Source: CANJIV01 sp046330225 (lineage in GTDB: Bacteria; Actinomycetota; Thermoleophilia; Solirubrobacterales; Solirubrobacteraceae). Taken from it: a stretch of 36,461 nucleotides of DNA. Numbering within the stretch: the stretch's first letter is position 1; the number at the start of each line of letters is the position of its first letter. Shown here piece after piece: positions 14,676 to 22,367 of this stretch. A model generated the notes under the pieces. That model did not search any database and was not told the DNA's origin. It saw nothing but the letters and a program-made list of their open reading frames with translations. A program made the position numbers and the translations under genes. Where the stretch lies: assembly GCA_046330225.1 (NCBI GenBank), contig JAXLTD010000014.1:1-36461 (forward strand), read 5' to 3'.

Positions 14676-17069
14676 ATGTCCTACGCCGAGGAGAGGCCGG
14701 CGCTGCGGTCGGGCGTCAACGAGCATTCAACCGCGCTCGCGCACGAGTGGCGCCGCCTGGGCCGGGCCGCCACCGCCGTCGCGCTCCTCACCAGCCCGGC
14801 GTTCTTCCTGTGGTGCTACGACCGCAACGGGTGGAACATCGCCGTCTCGCTGCTCGTGACCGCGGTCGCCGTGGTGGCCTTCCGCGGCCTCGTGGACGTC
14901 ATCGCCCACAAGCTCATCCCCTCCCCCTCGCTCTACGGCTCCGAGAGCGAACTGGCCGAGCAGGACATCGTCGACCGGCGCCGCGTCTGGTACTGGCGCA
15001 AGAAGTGGCGGCTCGCCCTCTGGATCGTCGTGCCGATCGGCACGGTCCTGCTCGTGATGAACCTCGCGTTCGGGATCACGCTGGCCGACATCGGCAAGGC
15101 GTTCGTCCAGATCCTGCCGCTGTTCCTGACGCTCCTGATCCAGCTCCCGCTGCTCTTCTTCATCAACTTCCTGATCCTGTTCGGGCCGATCGTCTTCCTC
15201 GGCATCCAGCAGATCAAGGGCTACGAGCCCGGGGACGCCGACTGGGGCGTCAAGCTCTCGGACGTCCGCGGCCAGGAGGAGGCCAAGAAGGAGATCACGC
15301 GCGTCGTGTCCCTCTGGCAGTCCGGCGAGGCGTTCGAGAAGGCCGGCGGCAAGCGCGAGCGCGGCGTCCTGTTCCTCGGCGCGCCGGGAACCGGGAAGAC
15401 GATGCTCTCCAAGGCGATCGCGACCTCGTTCAACTGCCCGTTCGTGACGATCCCGGGATCGGGCTTCGCGCAGACCTTCATCGGCATGGACGCGGTCATC
15501 GTGCGCTACCTCGCCCGCAAGGCGAAGAAGCTCGCCTCGAAGTGGGGCGGCCAGTGCATCGTGTTCATCGACGAGATCGACGCCGTCGGCATGCGCCGCC
15601 AGAGCCTCGGCCAGGGCGGGGCCGGGATGTCGAGCCCGGGCTCGATCCACGACCACCTGTTCTTCGGCCCTCAGGGCGCCATCACGCCGGACGGCGAGCT
15701 GATGCTCAAGTCGCGCGCCTGGCAGGAGCGCGTGTTCGCGGCCCGCGAGGAGCCCCGCCCCTCCCCCTATCCGCCGGTCGTGCACCGCGTCGGCGCGGCG
15801 ATCAACCAGTTCGTCGTGCCCGGCGGCATGGGCGGCGGAGGCGGCGGCCTGGCCCTGAATCAGCTGCTCGTCGTGATGGACGGCATCGACGACCCGCCGA
15901 TGATGAAGCGGTTCTTCACGAACCGGATCAACACGCTGCTGGACGCCGTGTACGTCGTGCCGCGCCGGATCGGCAGCCGTTCGCTGCGGCTCAAGCCGCC
16001 GCGGCCCCGCAAGGAGGACATCTACTTCATCGGCGCGTGCAACGTGCCGCTCGAGATGCTCGACCCGGCGCTCACACGCCCAGGCCGCATGGGCCGGCAC
16101 GTCTGGTTCCGGACACCGATCAAGAAGGACCGCGAGGACATCTTCGACCTCTATCTCGCCAAGGTCGACCACGAGCCCGACCTCGACACCCCGCAGCGCC
16201 GCGACGAGCTGGCCCGCATGACCCAGGGCTATTCGCCGGCGATGATCGAGCAGGTCTGCTCGATGGCGCTGACCTACGCCCACTCGGAGGGCCGGCCGAT
16301 CTTCGGCCGCGGAGATCTCGTCGAGGCGATGACCACCGTCGAGTCCGGCACCGCCGTCGCCGTCGACTACGTGCCCGAGGAGACCCGGGCCACCGCGATC
16401 CACGAGGCCGGGCACGCCGTCTGCTCGCACGTCTACATGGAGGACACCATGTCGACGCGGCTGTCGATCCGGATGCGCGGCAACTCCCTCGGCCACCACC
16501 AGGCGATCGAGAAGGAGGAGCGCTTCTCGTCGTGGCGCCACGAGGACGTCGGGCACCTCGTCTGGACCGTCGGAGCGATGGCGGCCGAGCACGTCTTCTA
16601 TGGCGAGAACTCGCGCGGCGTCGCCGGAGACATGCGCAGCGCCACGACCCTGGCCGCGCTCATGGTCGGGCAGTGGGCGATGGGCGCCGAGCAGGTCGAC
16701 TTCGCGGACCGGTTCTCCTCGGAGGAGAAGGCCGACGAGGCCGCGGCCGACGCGATGAAGCGCTTCGAGCGCATCGGCCAGCGCCTGATGAACCGCACGA
16801 GCCAGAGCACCGCGATGCAGTCCGACGTCGTCTCGGCGGTGCTCCAGGATCCGAGCAAGCGCGCGGCGGCGGCCCAGCTGCTCGGCCAGGCCTACCTCAG
16901 CGCCTACAACCTCGTCGCCTACAACCGCGACAAGGTCGAGTTCGTGGCCAACGCGCTCGTGGAGCGCAAGGAGATGCACGGGGACGAGGTCGTCGAGCTG
17001 CTCGACCAGGTCGACCTCGTGCGTCCGCAGGTGGACCTGCTGGACCGCCGGAGCTGGCCCAAGGTATGA
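14676..17069 (+). CDS. Divergent FtsH-like membrane AAA+ zinc metalloprotease
   Basis: This encodes 797 residues. Three hydrophobic regions (about 32-76, 112-134, 143-178) replace the usual two-helix FtsH N-terminus, and no extracytoplasmic domain is visible. The AAA module has Walker A G-A-P-G-T-G-K-T (235-242), Walker B C-I-V-F-I-D-E-I-D (294-302) and the second region of homology L-T-R-P-G-R-M-G-R (466-474). Two insertions interrupt the core: about 70 residues between Walker B and L-N-Q-L-L-V-V-M-D-G (394-403), ending in a Gly-rich GGMGGGGGG, and about 40 residues between that and I-Y-F-I-G-A-C-N (449-456). The protease motif H-E-A-G-H (576-580) is intact, and D652 (A-G-D-M-R-S-A-T) is the likely third zinc ligand. 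It is translationally coupled (ATGA) to the next gene. Likely degrades membrane or regulatory proteins; substrates unknown. Confidence 0.88.
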   Translation: MSYAEERPALRSGVNEHSTALAHEWRRLGRAATAVALLTSPAFFLWCYDRNGWNIAVSLLVTAVAVVAFRGLVDVIAHKLIPSPSLYGSESELAEQDIVDRRRVWYWRKKWRLALWIVVPIGTVLLVMNLAFGITLADIGKAFVQILPLFLTLLIQLPLLFFINFLILFGPIVFLGIQQIKGYEPGDADWGVKLSDVRGQEEAKKEITRVVSLWQSGEAFEKAGGKRERGVLFLGAPGTGKTMLSKAIATSFNCPFVTIPGSGFAQTFIGMDAVIVRYLARKAKKLASKWGGQCIVFIDEIDAVGMRRQSLGQGGAGMSSPGSIHDHLFFGPQGAITPDGELMLKSRAWQERVFAAREEPRPSPYPPVVHRVGAAINQFVVPGGMGGGGGGLALNQLLVVMDGIDDPPMMKRFFTNRINTLLDAVYVVPRRIGSRSLRLKPPRPRKEDIYFIGACNVPLEMLDPALTRPGRMGRHVWFRTPIKKDREDIFDLYLAKVDHEPDLDTPQRRDELARMTQGYSPAMIEQVCSMALTYAHSEGRPIFGRGDLVEAMTTVESGTAVAVDYVPEETRATAIHEAGHAVCSHVYMEDTMSTRLSIRMRGNSLGHHQAIEKEERFSSWRHEDVGHLVWTVGAMAAEHVFYGENSRGVAGDMRSATTLAALMVGQWAMGAEQVDFADRFSSEEKADEAAADAMKRFERIGQRLMNRTSQSTAMQSDVVSAVLQDPSKRAAAAQLLGQAYLSAYNLVAYNRDKVEFVANALVERKEMHGDEVVELLDQVDLVRPQVDLLDRRSWPKV

Positions 17070-18043
17070 GCGACGAGAAGCATTTCGACCCGGCCCGGCG
17101 CCCTGCCGCGGGGGGCGGCGACTCCCGGACGCCGCCGTCGGACGAGACGCCGGCCACCCAGGCGCTGGAGGCCGCGATCGGCGCTGCGGCCGAGGCCCAG
17201 ATCGAGCGGGCCGAGCACCCCGACGGCGATCCGGACGGCGGCGACCGCCTGCCAGCCGTCACCGACCACGGGTCCGCCGAGGTGGGCTCCGCCCTGCCTC
17301 GCGAGCCGGCCCCCTACGAGTCGCGCTTCCGGGTCGGGCTCGGCATCCTCATCGGGATCGCGCTGGGGGCGATCGTGGCGGTCGTGCTCGTCGTCGGCCG
17401 CGGCGGCGGGTCCGGCGACGGCATCGGCGACACGTCGTGGTCGCAGTGGCGTCCATCCGACACCGGCGACAAGGGCGCCCAGCAGATCGCCGACCACGTC
17501 GCCCCCAGCTACAAGCAGGAGAACGGCGACCAGCTCGTCGCCGTGACCGGAGGCCCCCTCCGCGTCGCCGACCTCCCGGTCCGGATCGCGCTGTCGACCG
17601 GCACGCAGGCCCAGATCGTCCAGGGCGACAGCGTCCTCTACACGCTGTGCGGCCTGGGGCAGCGCTGCGCGATCAAGCGCGGCAAGCCGTCGACCGCGCG
17701 CTTCCTGCTGCTCCGCCGCGAAGCGCTCGAACTCGCGCTCTACACCTTCCGGTACCTGGACGGCATCGACAACGTCGTCGTGCTCCTGCCGCCGCGCCCC
17801 GGCGCCAAGCCGCAGAACGCGCTCTTCTTCCAGCGCGACCAGGTCTCCAGCGAGCTCGACACGCCGCTGCGCGTGACGCTCACGACTCCGCCTCCGGCGG
17901 TCGCGGCGCTGCGGGACTCCCAGGGCGAGACGACGACGATCGAGCGCCTGACGGACCCGAGCCTCTTCCGCTACAGCCTCCAGCAGGGCCAGGACGCGAG
18001 CGCGTTCCTGGTCCTCAGCCCGCTGACCGCCGCCGGCAAGTGA
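17066..18043 (+). CDS. Single-pass membrane protein with extracytoplasmic domain
   Basis: This encodes 325 residues. The first ~88 are acidic and low in complexity (cytoplasmic). One membrane helix (about 89-111, G-L-G-I-L-I-G-I-A-L-G-A-I-V-A-V-V-L-V-V) is followed by a Gly-rich linker and a ~200-residue domain facing outward. That domain has a cysteine pair (C195, C201) and a largely beta-like pattern (P-V-R-I-A-L-S-T-G-T; I-D-N-V-V-V-L-L-P-P-R-P). I do not recognise the domain. Its start overlaps the FtsH-like stop (ATGA) and its stop overlaps the next start (GTGA), so the three genes are translated together. It may supply the extracytoplasmic part missing from the FtsH-like protein; that is inference. 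Confidence 0.8.
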   Translation: MSDEKHFDPARRPAAGGGDSRTPPSDETPATQALEAAIGAAAEAQIERAEHPDGDPDGGDRLPAVTDHGSAEVGSALPREPAPYESRFRVGLGILIGIALGAIVAVVLVVGRGGGSGDGIGDTSWSQWRPSDTGDKGAQQIADHVAPSYKQENGDQLVAVTGGPLRVADLPVRIALSTGTQAQIVQGDSVLYTLCGLGQRCAIKRGKPSTARFLLLRREALELALYTFRYLDGIDNVVVLLPPRPGAKPQNALFFQRDQVSSELDTPLRVTLTTPPPAVAALRDSQGETTTIERLTDPSLFRYSLQQGQDASAFLVLSPLTAAGK

Positions 18044-18444
18044 GCCGGGGGGCCGCAGAGGCCCGCGCGCTGCAGGCGGCCAAGGCCCGGCTGGACCGGC
18101 TCGCGCTGTACCCGCGCCCGGTGCGGATCGGCAGGGTGCGGATCCTGACGGCGCCCTGGCTCTTCCGGCTGCCGTGGCTGCGGCGGTTCGACGGCTACGC
18201 CACCTACGGCCTGATCCTGCTGCGCCGGCCGCTCGCCGCGGTCTCGGGCGACCTCGTCTGCCACGAGCTCTGCCACGTGTGGCAGCTCCAGCACCGGCCG
18301 GTGGCGATGCCGCTCTCCTACCTGCGGGGGTACGCCGACAACCGCTACGAACGCGAGGCCCGCGCGGCGGTGGCGGCCACCGCGGGCCCCGGGCTGGATC
18401 AGGCCTCGGGGGCCTCGCCGGCGGCGTCGCCCGCCGGGGCGTAG
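18040..18444 (+). CDS. Small HExxH putative zinc metallopeptidase-like protein
   Basis: This encodes 134 residues, starting at the GTG that overlaps the previous stop (GTGA). The centre reads D-L-V-C-H-E-L-C-H-V-W-Q (71-82), with H75, E76 and H79 forming an HExxH zinc motif. Y-A-D-N-R-Y-E-R-E-A (98-107) follows, whose Glu residues could provide the third ligand, as in minimal gluzincin-like or DUF4157-like domains. There is no signal peptide or certain membrane helix; W-L-F-R-L-P-W-L-R-R is amphipathic. The tail is Ala/Gly-rich and overlaps the convergent cysteine protein gene by 46 bases. Either an active peptidase or a zinc-binding partner of the FtsH-like protease encoded two genes upstream. 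Confidence 0.75.
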   Translation: MSRGAAEARALQAAKARLDRLALYPRPVRIGRVRILTAPWLFRLPWLRRFDGYATYGLILLRRPLAAVSGDLVCHELCHVWQLQHRPVAMPLSYLRGYADNRYEREARAAVAATAGPGLDQASGASPAASPAGA

Positions 18445-18599
18445 CCGGCGCACGCGGCCACCGGCAGCCGCGGATAGCGTGGATAGCGGCTCGGCTCGGC
18501 CCGGGACCGTCCGCACAGCGAGAACACCGAGCCGCGCGTGGTGGGCACGAGCTGCTGGTGGCGGCAGGTGTCGCAGAGTCCGGCGGGCAGGCGGGGCAC
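18399..18599 (-). CDS. Small conserved cysteine protein (C-x2-C, SRYPRYPRLPV type)
   Basis: This encodes 66 residues, starting V-P-R-L-P-A-G-L-C-D-T-C-R-H-Q. The core L-C-D-T-C-R-H-Q-x-x-V-P-T-T-R-G-S-x-F-S-L-C, followed by S-R-Y-P-R-Y-P-R-L-P-V and a final C-x-G-Y, is one I recall from many short unnamed actinobacterial proteins; four cysteines suggest metal binding. The GTG at 18599 has no ribosome site, but CATACT stands 7 bases upstream, so the mRNA is probably leaderless. The 3' end overlaps the HExxH gene by 46 bases on the opposite strand. Function unknown. Confidence 0.7.
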   Translation of the reverse strand: MPRLPAGLCDTCRHQQLVPTTRGSVFSLCGRSRAEPSRYPRYPRLPVAACAGYAPAGDAAGEAPEA

Positions 18600-18606
18600 G
18601 GCGCGA

Positions 18607-18612
18607 AGTATG
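18607..18612 (-). promoter_or_regulatory. -10 box for the small cysteine protein
   Basis: CATACT on the minus strand, 7 bases before GTG 18599. The spacing fits a leaderless transcript. Confidence 0.4.
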
Positions 18613-18679
18613 CGGGCCGCCGGGCTCCCCGGGTTCCGCAGCCGGCGGCGCGTGGCGCCGGGCCGCTTCCCCCGGGCAC

Positions 18680-18685
18680 TATACT
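18680..18685 (+). promoter_or_regulatory. -10 box for the ABC exporter operon
   Basis: TATACT, a near-consensus -10, 10 bases before the TTG start at 18696. Transcription would start near 18692, leaving almost no leader. No consensus -35. Confidence 0.5.
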
Positions 18686-18695
18686 TTATGAAGTC

Positions 18696-20465
18696 TTGAA
18701 GATCTTCGTTCGACTCCTCAGCTTCCTGCGACCGTACCGGCGCGGCGTGATCGCCTCGCTGGTCCTCGCCATCGGCGCGATCGTCTGCACCGTGGCGATC
18801 CCCGCGCTGACCGGCGCGGCGGTCAACCAGATCGAGGCGAAGGACCGGACCGCCCTGGCTCTGATCGCCGCGGCGGTCGGCGGCGTGGTGCTGATCCGCC
18901 TCGCCCTCACGGTGGCGCGCCGGCTCGTGGCCGGGCGGGTGTCGCTCGGCGTCGAGGTCGACCTGCGCAATCGCCTGTACCGCCACGTCCAGAGCCTCGA
19001 GCTCGGCTTCTTCGACCGCCAGCAGACGGGCCAGCTGATGTCCCGGCTGACCGTCGACCTCCAGTCGGTGCGGTTCTTCCTCGGGTACGGGCTCATCTTC
19101 ATCATCCAGTCGGCGCTGACGCTGGTCATCGGCGCGGTGGCGATGTTCATCCTCAACCCGAAGCTCGCCGCGATCTCGCTGCTGCCCGTCCCGTTCGTGG
19201 TGCTCGTCGCGCGCAGCTACGGGCGGCGTGCCCGGCCGGCCCTGCAGGAGGTCCAGCAGCGCATCGCCGAGCTGACGGCCGACGCCGAGGAGAACGTGTC
19301 CGGGATCCGCGTCGTCAAGGCGTTTGCCCGCGAGGACCGCCAGATCCACCGCTTCCGCCACACGGTCGGCCGAGTCTTCGACCAGTCGATGTACTCGACG
19401 AAGCTTCGGGCGGTCTACAACCCGTTCATCGGGTTCCTGCCCGCGCTCGGCCTCGCCGCGATCCTCTTCTTCGGCGGCCGCGACGTCGTCTCGGGGGCGC
19501 TCACTCTCGGCGCCTTCACGGCGTTCTACGCCTACCTGCTCATGATGATCTCCCCGATGCGGACCTTCGGCGTCGCGCTCGGGATGGCGCAGCGGGCCAC
19601 CGCATCCGGCGCGCGCATCTTCCAGATCCTCGACCGCGAGCCCGAGCTCGTCGAGCCGCCGGACGCGCCGCCGCTGCCCGCGGGCGGCGGCGCCGTCGAG
19701 TTCCGCGGCGTGACGCTCACCTACGAGGGCGCGTCGGAGCCGGCCCTGCGCGACGTCAGCCTGACCGTCCCCGCGGGCACGACCGTCGCGCTCGTCGGCA
19801 CGACCGCGTCGGGCAAGACCTCGCTCGTGTCGCTCATCCCGCGTCTCTACGACGTGAGCGCCGGCGCCGTGCTCGTCGACGGCGCCGACGTGCGCGCCGT
19901 GCAGCTCGAGTCGCTGCGGCGCGACATCGCGCTGGTGACCGACGACCCCTTCCTCTTCTCGGCCACGGTGCGCGACAACATCGCCTACGCCCGCCCCGAC
20001 GCGAGCCTCGAGGACGTCGAGGCGGCGGCGCTCGGCGCCCAGGCGCACGAGTTCATCGCCGAGCTCCCCGAGGGCTACGACACGCTCATCGGCGAGCGCG
20101 GACTCACCCTGTCGGGCGGCCAGCGCCAGCGCCTGGCCATCGCGCGCGCCCTGCTGGCCGACCCCCGGATCCTGCTGCTCGACGACGCGACCTCCTCGGT
20201 CGACGCCTCGACCGAGCAGGAGATCAAGGGCGCGCTGCGGACCGCCATGGAGGGCCGCACGACGTTCGTGATCGCCCACCGCCTCTCGACGATCTCGCTC
20301 GCCGACGTGATCGTCGTGCTCGAGCGGGGCCGGCTCGTCGCGCACGGGAGCCACGACGAGCTGCTCGAGGCGTCGGAGCTCTACCGCGAGATCGTGGAGA
20401 AGGGGCTGCCCGACCAGGTCTTCCTCACCGAGAAGCCGCGCGAGGCGCAGGTGGCGGGCCTGTGA
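18696..20465 (+). CDS. ABC exporter half-transporter, degenerate ATP site subunit
   Basis: This encodes 589 residues: an ABC_membrane domain (about 1-300, six membrane helices) followed by a nucleotide-binding domain (about 335-575). Walker A is G-T-T-A-S-G-K-T (368-375), the signature L-S-G-G-Q is canonical (472-476), and the H-loop His is H528. Two catalytic positions are altered: the Walker B glutamate is Asp (L-L-L-D-D, 496-497) and the Q-loop glutamine is Asp (V-T-D-D-P-F, 414-419). This is the pattern of the non-consensus half of a heterodimeric exporter. The TTG start is chosen because no in-frame ATG or GTG precedes the conserved M/V-K-I-F-V-R-L-L-S-F-L-R-P-Y; a three-codon ATG frame (18688-18699) overlaps it. 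The stop overlaps the next start (GTGA). Confidence 0.88.
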   Translation: MKIFVRLLSFLRPYRRGVIASLVLAIGAIVCTVAIPALTGAAVNQIEAKDRTALALIAAAVGGVVLIRLALTVARRLVAGRVSLGVEVDLRNRLYRHVQSLELGFFDRQQTGQLMSRLTVDLQSVRFFLGYGLIFIIQSALTLVIGAVAMFILNPKLAAISLLPVPFVVLVARSYGRRARPALQEVQQRIAELTADAEENVSGIRVVKAFAREDRQIHRFRHTVGRVFDQSMYSTKLRAVYNPFIGFLPALGLAAILFFGGRDVVSGALTLGAFTAFYAYLLMMISPMRTFGVALGMAQRATASGARIFQILDREPELVEPPDAPPLPAGGGAVEFRGVTLTYEGASEPALRDVSLTVPAGTTVALVGTTASGKTSLVSLIPRLYDVSAGAVLVDGADVRAVQLESLRRDIALVTDDPFLFSATVRDNIAYARPDASLEDVEAAALGAQAHEFIAELPEGYDTLIGERGLTLSGGQRQRLAIARALLADPRILLLDDATSSVDASTEQEIKGALRTAMEGRTTFVIAHRLSTISLADVIVVLERGRLVAHGSHDELLEASELYREIVEKGLPDQVFLTEKPREAQVAGL

Positions 20466-22270
20466 GCGCGGTTCCCGCCACCGGGCGGACGGCCGAGGTC
20501 CGCCGCCGCCTGCGGGAGACCGGCGGCCGCGGGCGCAAGGTCCGCGGGCTCGCCGAGCTCCTGCGGCCCTACCGCTGGCGCGTCGCCGCGATGTTCGGCT
20601 CGCTCATCGTCGGGACGGCGGCGACCCTCGCGCCGGCGCCGCTCGCCAAGCTGGCCATCGACGACGGGATCGTGCCGGGCGACCTGACGAAACTCACGCT
20701 CGTCGTGCTGGCGTTCCTGGCCGCCTCGCTGCTGCTGTGGGGCGCGAGCGCCCTCCAGACCTACCTGACCGGCTGGGTGGGCCAGCGGGCCCTGCAGGAC
20801 CTGCGGCTGCGGATCTTCGAGCACCTCCAGACGCTGTCCATCGGCTTCTACTCCCGCCGCCAGGCCGGCGTGCTGGTCTCGCGCATGACGAACGACGTGC
20901 AGGCGCTCGACGCGCTGGTCAGCGACGGCATCGTCACGCTCTTCCAGTCCACCCTGACGCTCATCGGCACCACCGCGATCCTCGTGTGGCTCGACGCGGA
21001 GCTCGCCCTGCTCACCTTCCTGATCTTCCCGATCCTCCTGCTCGCGTCGCTGGCCTTCCGCATCGCCTCGGCGGACGCCTACCGGCTCACGCGGGAGAAG
21101 ATCGCCTGGATCACCTCGTACCTGCAGGAGACGATCTCGGGCGTGCGCGTCGTGCGGGCGTTCGGCCAGGAGGCCCGCCACATCGAGCGCTTCGGCGAGC
21201 TCAACGACGCCAACCGCGACGCGAACATGAAGACGGTCTACCTCAACGCGGCCTACTTCCCCGGCGTCGAGCTCCTGTCCGGCGTGGCGACCATCGGCAT
21301 CCTCCTCTACGGCGGCACGCAGGCGATCGACGGCGCCGTCACGATCGGGGTGCTCGTGGCCTTCCTCGCCGCGCTGAACAACTTCTTCGACCCGATCCAG
21401 CAGCTCTCGAACCTCTACACGACCTACCAGAGCGGGATGGCGGCGCTGGACAAGATCTTCGAGCTGCTCGACGAGGAGCCCGACGTCACCGACCGCCACG
21501 ACGCGGTCGCGCTCGGCCAGATCGCCGGGCGGATCCAGTTCGACGGCGTGCGCTTCGCCTACGGCGAGGGCCCAGACGCGGTGGAGGCGCTGCGGGGCAT
21601 CGACCTCGACGTGCCGCCGGGACAGACCGTCGCGCTGGTCGGATCGACCGGTGCTGGGAAGTCGACGCTGGCCAAGCTCGTGGCGCGCTTCTACGACCCG
21701 ACCGCGGGCGCGGTGAAGGTCGACGGGCACGATCTGCGCCACGTCGAGGCGGCCTCCCTGCGCTCGCAGCTGGGGATCGTCCCGCAGGAGTCGTTCCTGT
21801 TCTCCGGGACGATCGGCGAGAACATCGCCTTCGGCCGTCCCGACGCGACCCCGGACGAGGTCATCGCGGCGGCCCGGGCGGTGGGCGCCGACGCGTTCGT
21901 CGACGGCCTCCCGGACGGCTACGACACCCAGGTCGGCGAGCGCGGTGTCCAGCTCTCCGCCGGCCAGCGGCAGCTCGTGGCGTTCGCCCGCGCCCTCATT
22001 GCCGACCCCCGGATCCTCGTGCTCGACGAGGCGACGGCGAACGTCGACATCCGCACCGAGAACCGCATCGAGGACGGCCTCCGGCGGCTGCTCGCCGGCC
22101 GCACGGCGATCGTCATCGCCCACCGCCTGTCGACGATCCAGCGCGCCGGCCGCATCGTGGTCCTCGAGCACGGCCAGATCGCCGAGCAGGGCACGCACGA
22201 GGAGCTCCTCGAGGCGCGCGGCGCCTACTGGAAGCTCTACCGCGACTGGGCCGAGCAGGCGGCAGCCTGA
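20462..22270 (+). CDS. ABC exporter half-transporter, catalytic partner subunit
   Basis: This encodes 602 residues with the same architecture. Walker A G-S-T-G-A-G-K-S (394-401), Q-loop V-P-Q-E-S-F (440-445), Walker B L-V-L-D-E (519-523) with catalytic E523, and H-loop H554 are all intact. Its signature is L-S-A-G-Q (498-502) rather than L-S-G-G-Q. In the dimer, the intact Walker site of this subunit meets the canonical signature of the partner, and the partner's degenerate Walker site meets L-S-A-G-Q: one hydrolysing and one mainly binding site. Known for such pairs (TM287/288, BmrC/BmrD types): drug, lipid or peptide export. Substrate not determined here. Confidence 0.9.
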   Translation: MSAVPATGRTAEVRRRLRETGGRGRKVRGLAELLRPYRWRVAAMFGSLIVGTAATLAPAPLAKLAIDDGIVPGDLTKLTLVVLAFLAASLLLWGASALQTYLTGWVGQRALQDLRLRIFEHLQTLSIGFYSRRQAGVLVSRMTNDVQALDALVSDGIVTLFQSTLTLIGTTAILVWLDAELALLTFLIFPILLLASLAFRIASADAYRLTREKIAWITSYLQETISGVRVVRAFGQEARHIERFGELNDANRDANMKTVYLNAAYFPGVELLSGVATIGILLYGGTQAIDGAVTIGVLVAFLAALNNFFDPIQQLSNLYTTYQSGMAALDKIFELLDEEPDVTDRHDAVALGQIAGRIQFDGVRFAYGEGPDAVEALRGIDLDVPPGQTVALVGSTGAGKSTLAKLVARFYDPTAGAVKVDGHDLRHVEAASLRSQLGIVPQESFLFSGTIGENIAFGRPDATPDEVIAAARAVGADAFVDGLPDGYDTQVGERGVQLSAGQRQLVAFARALIADPRILVLDEATANVDIRTENRIEDGLRRLLAGRTAIVIAHRLSTIQRAGRIVVLEHGQIAEQGTHEELLEARGAYWKLYRDWAEQAAA

Positions 22271-22353
22271 GCGGGAGCGGGCTCCGCGCTGACCGCCATC
22301 CTGGCGCGCCGGCGCTCAGTGCCAGGCGCACGGCGGCCACGCCCGCCCGCCCG

Positions 22354-22359
22354 TAGACT
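22354..22359 (+). promoter_or_regulatory. -10 box for the baeRF-like gene
   Basis: TAGACT, 8 bases before ATG 22368; no Shine-Dalgarno between. Consistent with a leaderless mRNA. Confidence 0.45.
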
Positions 22360-22367
22360 CCGCCGCC

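Noticed and set aside
18399..20354. 651-codon minus-strand frame opposite the ABC exporter
   Set aside because: Shadow of the exporter; only its last 66 codons (from GTG 18599) are a credible gene.
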